Below are positions 1 through 10,200 of a stretch of 64,000 nt of DNA, piece by piece. The translations under genes and the position numbers were made by a program. A model generated the notes under the pieces. The model saw only the letters and a program-made list of their open reading frames with translations. It was not told the DNA's origin and did no database searches. This stretch comes from Carya illinoinensis (lineage: Eukaryota > Streptophyta > Magnoliopsida > Fagales > Juglandaceae): NCBI RefSeq assembly GCF_018687715.1, contig NC_056759.1, positions 124,001 to 188,000 on the forward strand, written 5' to 3'. Each line of letters starts with the position of its first letter. The first letter of the stretch is position 1.

Positions 1-116
1 GTAGGAAACTTTTGCAGCTATATATTAAAATTGTTAAATCAGTTTAATACATTCATATACAGTGCCAGTCTATGTGACTATGCACTAAATTGATTGTTTT
101 TGGGTTTCTAGTAGAT
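1..116 (+). other. Flank of LINE-A, probably DLDG1 intron
   Basis: AT-rich sequence with no coding signal. Because the first visible in-phase exon of the plus-strand CemA-like gene (7155) must be preceded by others outside the window, this is most likely intron sequence of that gene. It ends at the left copy of the target duplication of the LINE that follows. Confidence 0.5.
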
Positions 117-130
117 ACATTCTCAATGCC
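117..130. repeat. Left target-site duplication of LINE-A
   Basis: The 14 bases ACATTCTCAATGCC recur exactly at 5660-5673, directly after the poly(A) tail of the LINE between them. This is the expected signature of target-primed reverse transcription and fixes both ends of the insertion. Confidence 0.93.
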
Positions 131-135
131 AGAAC

Positions 136-138
<3 letters not shown>

Positions 139-184
<46 letters not shown>
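139..184 (+). repeat. (CT)n microsatellite in LINE 5' leader
   Basis: About 23 CT units, eight bases inside the 5' end of LINE-A. It lies within the insertion, so it belongs to the element leader or has expanded there; pyrimidine-rich leaders are common at LINE 5' ends. Confidence 0.9.
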
Positions 185-188
<4 letters not shown>

Positions 189-293
189 ATGACTCTTCTT
201 CTTCCATTCCTGGTGCTTCTCACCAGGAATAATCCTTAATCGTTTCCTGGTTTTCCTTTCTTCTAGTTATTTCCTTAGTTAGTTAAGAGTAGT

Positions 294-2015
294 ATGGGGC
301 ACTCAAGATTTGTAGTTATTGAGTCGAAGGAGTTTGAGGTCTTTAAAGATGGTAGACATGTGCGTATTTTTGAGAGAGGTAGGAGAGTGGTCACAGAGAT
401 ATGCTTGGGCTTAGGCTTGGCAAGATGGTTCATTAGAGCCATGGAGGACTGTTTGAAGTTTGGGAGGAAGGTGTTTTATTCAACTCATAGGGAAGGAGGC
501 AAGGGATACACTGCACAACGATGTGCTAATTTCAGGGGTTGTTATATGGAGTTGGTGGAGTATGGTGGAGGTGGTCATTGGAACTTCATCATTATTCCAA
601 AGGATAAGGATGGCTGGGGATGGAGCAAACTGGTGGAAGCATTGAAGGAGGCTGCAAGAGGTCAGGCTCTTCCATCACCACCAGAGAAAAGGATTGCTAC
701 TGCGCAGCAACCATGTGCTCGGTCGTATAGGGAGGCCCTTCAACAACCTCAGGCCAGGTTAAGGGAGAGCTCTGACAAAGTGACCTACCCGAGTGGAGGT
801 GTAGGCTTGCTAAGCAAATGTAGTACTTCCCTTCCAGTAGATAACCAAAACCATGCGGGAGTTGGTAGGGGTGGTGTTGGTCTGAAAGAGGAAATGAAGG
901 AACGCGTGCTTCTGGAGTTGAAGAAACAACTTAATGACATGCAAGATAAAGTGAATTGGCTTATTAGGCGGGTTGAGGAGCAGAGAAGGAAGGGTATGGG
1001 CCTGGGTGGGGATCAGAATACACAAAAGGCTTAGATGGACTTTAGTGGACCTATGGGCTTTAGTGGGCCTCAGATGGATGGACTAAAGGGGAAGGCTATT
1101 TTAGATGGGCTGGGTATAAGCCCAAGCCCGAGAAAGGTCTGGAAGGAAATGGGGCATCTGATACCCCTTTCCGAGATATCGGCCCTCCCAAAATCATCCA
1201 TTTCGGGGCTGATATCTGGGTCGAGCTCTCCAGCGTTGGCACAGAAAGTGTCGACGTTGCAGGGAGAGCCCGCTGGTGGTCTGGTGGAAGCTATGCAGGC
1301 GCTGGCTGTGGAAGAAGGAGAGATCGTGGGGTGTTCCGTAGATGGTGCAGGGCTGGAAAGGGAGGATAAGGGTCTGTCGATGTGCCAGACTTTGCTGATG
1401 AGTCCTCAGAAGACGTTGGGGAGCCCTGGTATGACACAGATCGTGCCGGTAAGTGAGGGGTTGCCATGGGATGCCCAGAACCTATCGTGGAGCTTGGAAA
1501 ATACACAGATATTGCCATAGAAAATGCCGATGGATGGAGTTGAGCCTGTCGAAATGGAAGCAGGCGTTGTTTTGGGAAATGGGGAAGCACTGAGCCTTGA
1601 AAATGCCTAGAAAGTGTCAGTCAAAGCATGTGTTGGTATTGGAAGTGGGGAGCCTCTTGCAGTTGTGGGGAGTGGGGACGAAATGGATAGATCTCTTATT
1701 CTTTTTGAGTCTGCTAGAATCTCTCCTGAGGGGGAGTTTTCAGGGGAGGATCCTTCCCCAATCAATATTTCTTTACCCCCTGATTGGATAATGAAAAAGG
1801 TGAAGGAGTTACAGGTTTGTGTGGGGATCTCATGTGAGGGCTATGCAGAGCAATTTAAGGCATTGCTAACAGCCATAGAGGTTTGACATATTCAACAGGG
1901 AGCAGGATTGAAAAGGAATAGGGAGTTGAAGCGACTTACTTGTTCTATTAACTATGATGGCAAGGAGGGAAGTGCAAGCCGTGATCGAGGAAAAGGTAGG
2001 GCTGGTATAGTTGAT
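294..2015 (+). pseudogene. LINE-A ORF1 (DUF4283-like RNA-binding protein), with stops
   Basis: One reading frame runs from the ATG at 294 towards ORF2 but is cut by TAG at 1032-1034, TAG at 1518-1520, TAG at 1605-1607 and TGA at 1884-1886. The N-terminal about 120 residues resemble the DUF4283-type domain of plant LINE ORF1 proteins. A heptad-like helix follows near residues 200-230 (LLELKKQLNDMQDKVNWLI), then a Gly/Pro/Ser-rich acidic linker. The C-terminal motif (CVGISCEGYAEQF) recurs in the ORF1 of LINE-B, LINE-C and LINE-D. All three TAG codons can be read as CAG to TAG changes. By analogy with other LINEs the product would bind element RNA; this copy is not expected to make full-length protein. 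Confidence 0.85.
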
Positions 2016-2017
2016 AA

Positions 2018-5000
2018 ATGCAGCACAAAATATTGATTTGGAATGTTAGGGGGTTGAATGAGATTAACAAGCGCCTCCGGATCCGAGCCTTGTTAAGACA
2101 TTGGAAGATGGATATTATTTGTTTGCAGGAAACTAAGTTGAAGCTTATCACAAGGAAAACTATACGGAGCATATGGAGTTGTCAATATGTAGGATGGTTA
2201 TACTTACCTTCAAAAGGGGCCTCAAGTGGAGTTTTGGTTATGTGCGATAAAAGGATGGTCTTTTAAAAATATAGAGGATGGATTTGTATGGGCTTTTGCG
2301 GGGTTTTATAGTCCTAATTTGGATGGGAAACGGCGGTTGCTTTGGGATGAGCTTGCGGGCTTGTGTTCTTGGTGGGAGGTCCCATGGTGTGTAGGCGGAG
2401 ATTTTGATGTTACAAGATTCTTCAACGAAAGGTCGGGGGAGGGACGACAAGATTCTATGCGCGAATTTTCAGATCTAATTTCGGAGCTGGAACTTATGGA
2501 CATACTGTTAATAGGAGGCGATTTCACTTGGTCCTCTAACCAAGCCTGGTCAAGACTAGACAGATTCCTTATATCTCCTTCATGGGAGGCGCATTTTCCA
2601 GATTTATGTCAGAAGAGACTCCCTAGGGTATGCTCGGACCATTTTCCTATTATGTTAGACTGTGGAGGCATCCCATGGGGTAGAAGGCCATTTAAATTTG
2701 AGAATATGTGGTTGAAACATGAGGGGTTTGTGGAGCTGGTGGGGCAATGGTGGAGCTCGTATCAATTACAGGGCAACCCGAGTAATATATTGGTTGGAAA
2801 GCTGAAAGCTTTGAAAAAGGATTTGAAGATATGGAATGAACAAATATTTGGTGATGTAACGATACAAAAAAAGAATTTATTCCAAGAGTTACAAAGCTTG
2901 GACGGGGTAGGAGAAGAGAACAACCGCAAAGGGCAAGTAGTTGCTGAATTGGAAAGAGTGATTCTTATGGAGGAAATTTCGTGGCGACAAAAGTCAAAGG
3001 CATTGTGGCTTAAGGAGGGGGATAGGTGCACAAAATTTTTTCATCGTATTGCAAAGTCGCATAGGAGGTTTAATACTATCGAGACTCTGAACATGGATGG
3101 GGATGCATCTACAGATCAAGCAAAAATAAAAGACCATGTGGCTGGACACTTTGAACACTTGTTATCGGAGCCTCATGATTGGAGATCTACCCTAGATGGG
3201 TTGGCTTTTGAGTCCATCGACCAAAGTAGGATGGCTTGGTTGGAGAGACCATTTGAAGAGGGAGAGGTCCATCTAGTAATCAGAAAAATGAAGAAAGACC
3301 CGGGCCTGAACGGTTTTACTATGGCATTTTTTCAGACTTGCTGGGAGGTGGTGAGAGAAGATGTTATGCAGGTCTTCCAGGAATTCTTCATGTATGTTAA
3401 ATTTGAGAAGAACTTGAATGCTACTTTTGTTGCACTTGTTTCATAAAATAAGGGTGCTATAGAGGTGCAAGATTTCAGGCCTATTAGTCTTGTGGGAAGC
3501 ATATACAGAATAATATCCAAAGTCCTAGCTAATAGAATGAGCATAGTTATGGATAAGATTATTTCTAAGACTCAAAATGCTTTTGTGTGAGGGCGATGAA
3601 TTTTGGACTTGGTTCTTATAGCAAATGAATGCTTGGATAGTAGGATCAAGTCGGGAGTGCCAGGTATTTTATCCAAATTAGACATGGAAAAGGCCTATGA
3701 TCACGTCAATTGGGACTTCTTGTTATACATGTTGAGAAGATGTGGTTTTGGGGAAAGATGGAGAAAGTGGATGAGGCATTGTATGTCAATGGCTCGCTTC
3801 TCGGTTTTGGTAAATCGGGATCCGGTGGGTTTCTTTAATAGTTTGCGGGGTTTACGACAAGGTGATCCATTATCACCTCTATTATTTGTCATAGTAATGG
3901 AGGCTCTAAGTAGAATGATGTCGGCTGCAGTTGAGGGGGGATTCTTTTCTGGATTTTCATTGGGAAATATAAACATTTCACATCTTTTGTTTGCGGATGA
4001 TACTTTGCTGTTTTGTGAGGCAAATGTAGGACATATACAATCCTTGAAGGCCATTTTATTGTGTTTGAAGCGGTATGTGGTTTAAGATTAATCTTGCGAA
4101 GACGGAGATGGTTGCGGTTGGTGAGGTGAGGAACATTAGGGGGTTGGCCAACATTTTGGGATGTGCGGTCTCTTTGTTGCCATTGAAGTATCTTGGCCTT
4201 CCGTTGGGGGCTACCTTCAAAGCCAAGGCAATTTGGGAGGAGGTGGTGGAGAAATTAGAAAATAGATTAGCCAGGTGGAAAAGGTTGTATTTAACTAAAG
4301 GGGGGCGGATCATTCTTATTAAGAGCACTTTATCTAACCTTCCTACATACTACTTGTCTCTATTCCCTCTTTCCGCCAGCATTGCAACGAGAATAGAGAA
4401 ACTTCAACGTGACTTTTTGTGGAGTGGCTTAGGTGAGGAGCTCAAATTTCACCTAGTAGGGTGGAATAAGGTGTGTACTCCTTTGAGAGATGGAGGCTTG
4501 GAGATTCGTAATGTGAGGGTTTTTAACGAGGCATTACTAGGAAAATGGCTGTGGTGTTATAATAAGGAGATGGGAGCTGTATGGAGAGGCATGATCGACA
4601 TGAAGTATGGAAGTACATGGGGGGGTTGGTGTTCTGGGGAAGGGAGGGTGGCATATGGGGTGGGGTTATGGAAATACACAAGGAAAGGTTGGTGTTCCTT
4701 TGCCAAAAACACTAGATTATGTGTGGGGAATGGCAGTAGGGTCAGCTTTTGGCATGATGTGTGGTTGGGAGACACAGTCCTGAAGGATGCTTATCCTAAT
4801 ATTTTTTAGAATAGCTCGGGATAAAGAAGCCATGGTGGCTGATTTGCGGGTAATGACACACAGGAGTGGAACATAAGTTTTACTCGGGATGCACATGATT
4901 GGGAAGTGACTGGGCTGGTGGAGTTTCTTAGCCTGCTGTATAACACTGCAATTGATGCCATAAATGAAGATAAGATTGTATGGAGACCTTCTAGGAAAGG

Positions 5001-5569
5001 AAATTTTTCTGTGTACTCCTTTTATGACACAATTACTATGCACCAAAGACACAATAGTTTTCCTTGGAAGAACATTTGGAGGAGCAAAGCACCTACTAAG
5101 GTTGCTTTCTTTGTATGGAAAACAGCTTTAGGGAAGATTCTTACTATAGACAACCTAAGAAAATGAGGACTTATCATAACAGAATGGTGCTGTGTGCTGT
5201 ATGTGCAAAAAGAATGGTGAATCGGTGGACCATCTACTTCTACATTGTAAGTTTGCTAGGGAAACATGGAATTATTTCTTCAGCAAAATGGGTATAGCAT
5301 GGGTCATGCCCGGAAGCGTGGTAGAGCTATTAGCAAGTTGGAGAGGAATCACGGGGACATCACAGATTGCGGCCGCATGGAAGATGGCTCCTCTTTGTAT
5401 TATTTGGTGTATTTGGAGTGAGAGAAATGATAGACTTTTTGAGGATCAGGAATGCTCTCTAGAAGAGTTTAGCAGGTTTTTTTGGAAGACTTTATTTATG
5501 TGGGCCATAGCTTTAGAGTTGAATGGTTTTAGCTTCCATGATTTCCTTGTATCAGTTACTAGTTCCTAA
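2018..5569 (+). pseudogene. LINE-A ORF2 endonuclease/reverse transcriptase, frameshifted
   Basis: The ATG at 2018 opens an APE-type endonuclease (WNVRGLN, then QETKL), broken by a frameshift near 2266. The frame then continues at 2226-3446 with GGDFDVTRF and SDHFPIML. The RT region is interrupted by stops near 3444 and by two in the NAFV..GR..ILD block near 3588-3600. RT motifs are still readable: KLDMEKAYD (about 3680), [12 protein letters not shown] (about 3860) and the catalytic FADD (about 3995). A shift near 4080 leads to the thumb region (to about 4809). The C-terminal zf-RVT-like part (KVAFFVWKTALGKILTIDN, then CCMCKKNGESVDHLLLHC) lies at about 5095-5250 in two frames. Multiple lesions make it a pseudogene. 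Confidence 0.92.
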
Positions 5570-5659
5570 ATAGGTGTATTCACGTATATACCTCCAGTGT
5601 ACCTGGGCTATGCCTATCTTTTCATCAATAAAATATCTTATTACTTATAAAAAAAAAAA

Positions 5660-5673
5660 ACATTCTCAATGCC
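5660..5673. repeat. Right target-site duplication of LINE-A
   Basis: Exact copy of the bases at 117-130, immediately after the LINE poly(A) tract. Confidence 0.93.
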
Positions 5674-5829
5674 TAGAGAATACCTGTTACATATCAACTT
5701 GCTGAGATGTCAAGTGGATGACATCCTGCCAATGCAACGTGATTCTTTCTGTAGGTCTTGAAATCTCTCATGCAAATCAACCGATCAATAATAGTGAACT
5801 CAAAAATACCTTGAATTCGCTTGATTGAA

Positions 5830-5930
5830 TGAGGTCTTTCTATGTTCAGCCATCACATCCTCGGCAGTGAAATGCACTTCGAGAGCTCATAATACCTACA
5901 ACCTAAGAGTAAAAATCTTGGGGAAAAAAA

Positions 5931-5978
<48 letters not shown>

Positions 5979-6130
5979 AAGAGGGTCTTTCAATGTGCAT
6001 TCATCACATTCTCGGCAGTGAAATGCACTTCGAGAGCTCATAATACCTACAACTTAAGAGTACGAATCTTGGGAAAAAAAGCACACAGAGAGAGAGAGAG
6101 AGAGAGTGGGAGAGAGAGAGGGAGGGAGGG
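5830..6130. repeat. 151-bp tandem duplication with AG microsatellites
   Basis: A unit containing CATCACAT(C/T)CTCGGCAGTG and ending in an AG run occurs at about 5851 and again at about 6002, a spacing of 151 bp. Each copy ends in its own AG/GGGA tract (about 5934-5975 and 6086-6133), the second interrupted by GGGA units. The apparent ORFs here with Arg-Glu or Ser-Leu repeats are microsatellite translation. Confidence 0.85.
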
Positions 6131-7039
6131 AGGCACTTCTATGCTGATCGAGGCTTTATTGCAATCAAAATGGAGCGAAGGACAAAAAACGATGATTATA
6201 TCTCTGTACATATATTTTCATTTTATTTTATCTACTGCAATAGCAGTTGCATGCTTGTGACTTCTAGCTTTAAATTGATTATGCTGGGGCATTGATCTTG
6301 GTTTCCAAGTAGTACTTACTAAAAAATACAAATATAGGAGGTTATCCTTGTAGGCGTGTGCAGTTTACTGTCACTTATATTCATAATTTGACGAGGTTTC
6401 CAACCAAATACTTGTGGTAAGCTAATGTTAACATTACAAACTTCTCTAAGCTAACCGTTCCCTAAAATTATATTTCAAAGATTTTCATAATATTTACAAG
6501 TTCCCCCTGAAAAATAGAAATAAATCACTAGGAAGTTTCCAAATGATATCATAAGCTTTGTTGTTCTGTCTACATCTGTTATAGTGGTTCATACAACATC
6601 AAGATCATTGGGATGGACACGTAATCAATTTTGAAAAAGGAAGAACATATTTAAGAACTTCACATCCAATCCTCATTTTGGGTTTCAGATGTTGGACTAT
6701 TTCAATATTAATGCCGGTCTTTCAAGATTGTTGTTGTTGTAGTCTAATTGAGGAAATCTCTGCTCCAAAAGCTTTACTTTAGCAGTTTGGTATTTTGTGT
6801 TGCTTATGTCCGCTAGAGAGGTTAACAATTTGGATAATTGAATATTGACAAGTACTTATCAAAAGATTTTTTTGACAATTATATAGAATCGTATTTCTTC
6901 CCTTGTTACAACATGCAGAATTACCAGAGATAAAATTAATTTAATTATTTACTTAAAAAAATGAATCCATCTATTTCATGTATAGTCAGCCCTATAATGG
7001 TTCCTTCAGCAATTTGGGTAATTTGATGGCTTATATTGT

Positions 7040-7110
7040 TTTTTTTTTTTTTTTTTATCAGTAAATAGGAATTGTATTAAAAACAGGCGAAGCCAAGTAC
7101 ATGGGATTGT
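7040..7110 (-). mobile_element. Short 5'-truncated LINE 3' end
   Basis: A T-run (7040-7057) followed by ATCAGTAAATAGGAATTGTATT and GCCAAGTACATGGGA. These match the complement of the 3' ends of the other LINEs (for example 26888-26950). Only about 70 bp of the element is present. Confidence 0.75.
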
Positions 7111-7154
7111 TAAACATGACTTGCTATTTTAAGCCGTACTCTTCCTTGTTACAG

Positions 7155-7240
7155 GCTAAATTTTTGGCTGTATTGATACTTATACCCTGGGCCTTGGATT
7201 TTGTGGTGCACGACTATGTTCTCATGCCTTTTCTGGACAG
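7155..7240 (+). other. DLDG1: DLDG1 coding exon a
   Basis: 86 bp between TTACAG and GTAAGT. It encodes a hydrophobic segment (AKFLAVLILIPWALDFVV) then HDYVLMPFLD and the first two bases of an Arg codon. It starts in phase 0 and its partial codon is completed by the first G of the exon at 14707. It is too short to show as an open reading frame and was found by reading the splice sites. Confidence 0.85.
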
Positions 7241-10200
7241 GTAAGTTCTGAGGCACAATGATTTTAGCTTGTGTATTGCCTCTAATAGTTAAAAAAATAC
7301 AATTGCTACAATTTTTTTTCTTTGCATAATTCTGTGTTTCAACATTAATTTTCTTTTTTTCTTTATGTCCTTTCTCAACATTTCTTCTTTGCTTTTGTAT
7401 TATAAAAGGCCACCCCATGGTGGCTTGCATAGGATCACCTCCAGGGTGGCTTTTTTTTTTTGATGATTTGTTATATTTTTCATAAAAAATGTGTATGCTA
7501 TTATAAAAAATTTATTTACTTTTTTAAAATGCTAATTTAGTTTTTTTAAATAAAGTCTTCATGTGGCAGTTCCGTAGATTTTTTTTTGATAAGATAAAAT
7601 TTTATTAAAACAAGTAAAGAGAACCCTATTTCAAGTTTGGAATTAGAAGTGACACATGAAATTCATGAAGACTATTGATGGTTGCTCTCAAGTGGATGTG
7701 GTTTGGATTTGGTTATTCTCATGTATACTCCCTGTGTACTTGGGCTTTGCCTACTTCTATGAATAAAATTTCTTGATTATCTATAAAAAAAGAAAAAAGA
7801 AAAAAAGAAAGTCAATGCAGTTTGGAAGATGGGTTCCTTTGTGTCTTATGTGGTGTATTCGGATGGAAAGGAATGAGTGGTGTTTCAATGATAGGGAGCA
7901 TACTCTGGAGGAACTTCGGAAATTTTTTATGCACTCTTTATTTCTTTGGTTTTCTGCTTTAGTGATTAATGGAGCTTATGCTCATGATTTTCTGTAGTCA
8001 TTTTCTGCTTCTTAGAATGTATTTAGGTGTTCACTTTTGTATACTTCCTGTGTACATGGGCATTGCCTGTTTCATTCATATTTATAAGATTGCCTTTCTT
8101 ACTTATATATATAAAAAAAAAAAGATCAGGAAGACTACATCCATTGAGTACAATGACAGAAGCCCAAAGAAACAAGGTGTGAGAAAAGAAACTTCTAAGC
8201 TCATCAAAAGAGTGCTCCCTATTATCAAAGCTCCAATCATTCATTTCAAGCCAAATGCACCCCATGAGGTGTAAAGGAATCAATCTCCATATAGCCGGAA
8301 AATGTAGGTTACCGTGAAGGCCTTTCCAACATGCAAAAAGACCCACCACTCTCCTAGGCATCACACATCTGAGTTCAGTCCTACTAAAAATCTCATCCCA
8401 TAGCCTCCTTGCCACCTCACAGTGATGTAATAAATGATCACAAATTGCCATGTGTCTTCGGCTAACATTGATGGACAGAGAAATCAACTGAGGGACCTCT
8501 TCTTAATTAACTCATACCACTAGAGATTATTTCTAAAAGAAGTGATACATGGGTTGAATCCTAAATACCCCTATAGCATAGTAGGTGTTTATCCAAAATT
8601 CGCTTTTATTTTTTATTTTTTATTGGTAAATAAGAATTTTATTAAAGAAAGGAGAAGCCAAATACACGGGACATATACAAGAGTAACACCTAGGCATGGG
8701 TGTCTAAAGATACAAGAAAGTAGGTCTGTACACCAAACTGATAAACCGGCCTAAACCGACGGAGACTGACTGCCGGAGGCCGGAACTGGCGAAGAACCGG
8801 TTGGCGTTTGAGTTAAAAATATAGGAATCGACGTTGGCCGGTTCAGTTCGCGGTTCGACCCCAGGGAAAACCACTGAACCGGCCGACGTCAGCGGTAACC
8901 TTTTTTTTTTTTTGTTTTCTACTTGTAAAGAAACGACGCCGTTTAATACCCTTGGATGGGAAAAAAATTTAGTGGAACAGCGGCGTTTGGCTTAAGCCGT
9001 TAAGCCAAACGGCGCCGTTCTAAAATGGCATTAAACTAACTCGCCCCCCTTCCTTCTTCGTCGTCTTCTTTGTCAAGCTCTAGGGTTTCGTCTACCAGAG
9101 CTTCGTTGCACTCCCATGGCAGAGTCGCAGACGCTGCTCCTCCGTCCTAGACGACGCCGACGGTGGACCGAAGACCGCGCCGACGCTAGTCAAGACCGAT
9201 GGAATCGGTTCTTTCTCCCCCAGTCGATCAGTTTCGGCCGGTTGTAAGCAACGTTTTCCCACGTCGGTGGGGTTTCGGTTTGGCGCCAAAACCGACGCCG
9301 ACGCATCGGTTTACACCCCTGCAAGGAAGTCACATACACTCATGCCGTTAAAGTTTATTACAATCGACTAATGGAATAAAGTTTGAATGAAAAAAGTTCT
9401 AAGCTTGTCCATTGTCCATTCACGATCCTCACAGCTGCAACCATTCCTCACCATCCAAATGCACCACCATAGATAGATTGAAATCACCTTCACCTTCCAC
9501 ATAGCTGCAATTTGAGAATTACCCAGAAAGCCTTGCCAGTTGGCCAAAAATTCAACAACCCTTCTTGGCATTACCCAAAGGAACCCTACTCTAGCAAAGA
9601 TATCATTCCACAAACTCATAGCCACATCACAATGCAATAATAGGTGATCCACAGACTCCTCACTTTTCTTGCACATATAACACCAATCCAACACAATGAG
9701 TCGGGGTTTCCTTAGATTATCTAAGGTGAGAATCTTCCCTAGTGAAGCTATATCCAAACAAAAAAAGAAGTTTTTAGAGGTGCCTTAGTCTTCCAAATGT
9801 TCTTCCTAGGAGATGGTCTTGTAGCATGTTTTCATTAGGGATGCATAGTACGACCAAACAATAAATCTTCCCTTCTTGGACGGTGACCACATCATCATAT
9901 CAACTCCTCCATTCACTCTATAGTTATACACAAGATGGAAGAAGTATGCAAATGTGTCAATTTCCCAATCTTGCGCAACTCTAATGAAAATGATATTCCA
10001 TTGAGGAGAGCTACTAGATAGATCCATGAGTTTTGCGATTGTAGCCTCTTGTCGTCATGCAATGCCGTATAAAGTTGGGTAGGCTTCCTTAAGAATTCGG
10101 TCTCCATACCAAAGGTCATTCTGGTTTTAATTCTAGATCCATCTCCAACTGCAAAGTGTGTATATCGTTGAAAGTTCCAACCTCTTCCTATGTTTTTCCA

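Larger units (their letters stand above)
131..5659 (+). mobile_element. Full-length L1-type LINE (LINE-A), decayed
   Basis: A non-LTR retrotransposon of about 5.5 kb bounded by a 14-bp target duplication. Order: a pyrimidine-rich 5' leader with a CT microsatellite, ORF1 (294 to about 2015), ORF2 (2018-5569) with an endonuclease, reverse transcriptase and C-terminal zf-RVT region, a short 3' UTR with AATAAAATA, and a poly(A) tail at about 5650-5660. Both ORFs carry stops and frameshifts, so the copy should be unable to move by itself. It lies in the same orientation as the host gene and so could supply a sense polyadenylation signal inside the intron. The same family gave most of the minus-strand insertions in the window. 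Confidence 0.93.
5674..7154 (+). other. DLDG1 intron: minisatellite and LINE tail
   Basis: No exon was recognised here. The interval holds a two-copy minisatellite (5830-6130) and a very short minus-strand LINE tail (about 7040-7110: T-run, then the sequence that ends this LINE family). The remainder is AT-rich intron that ends in a pyrimidine tract and TTACAG at 7149-7154. Confidence 0.6.

Noticed and set aside
810..1025. Minus-strand ORF opposite LINE-A ORF1
   Set aside because: It is the antisense of a clear LINE ORF1 with no domain of its own. The same applies to the many ORFs antisense to ORF2, copia and ECT exons.
294..1034. A host DUF4283 gene
   Set aside because: The ORF lies inside a LINE bounded by target duplications, directly before a LINE ORF2, so it is ORF1 of the element.
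5825..6260. ORFs rich in Arg-Glu or Ser-Leu
   Set aside because: They are translations of AG/CT microsatellites in a duplicated minisatellite.
7803..8490. Twin-priming inversion
   Set aside because: The inverted part follows the poly(A) instead of lying upstream of the sense part, which is not the product expected from twin priming.
9092..9289. 65-residue minus ORF inside the GC-rich MITE
   Set aside because: No domain, and the high GC content alone makes such open frames likely.
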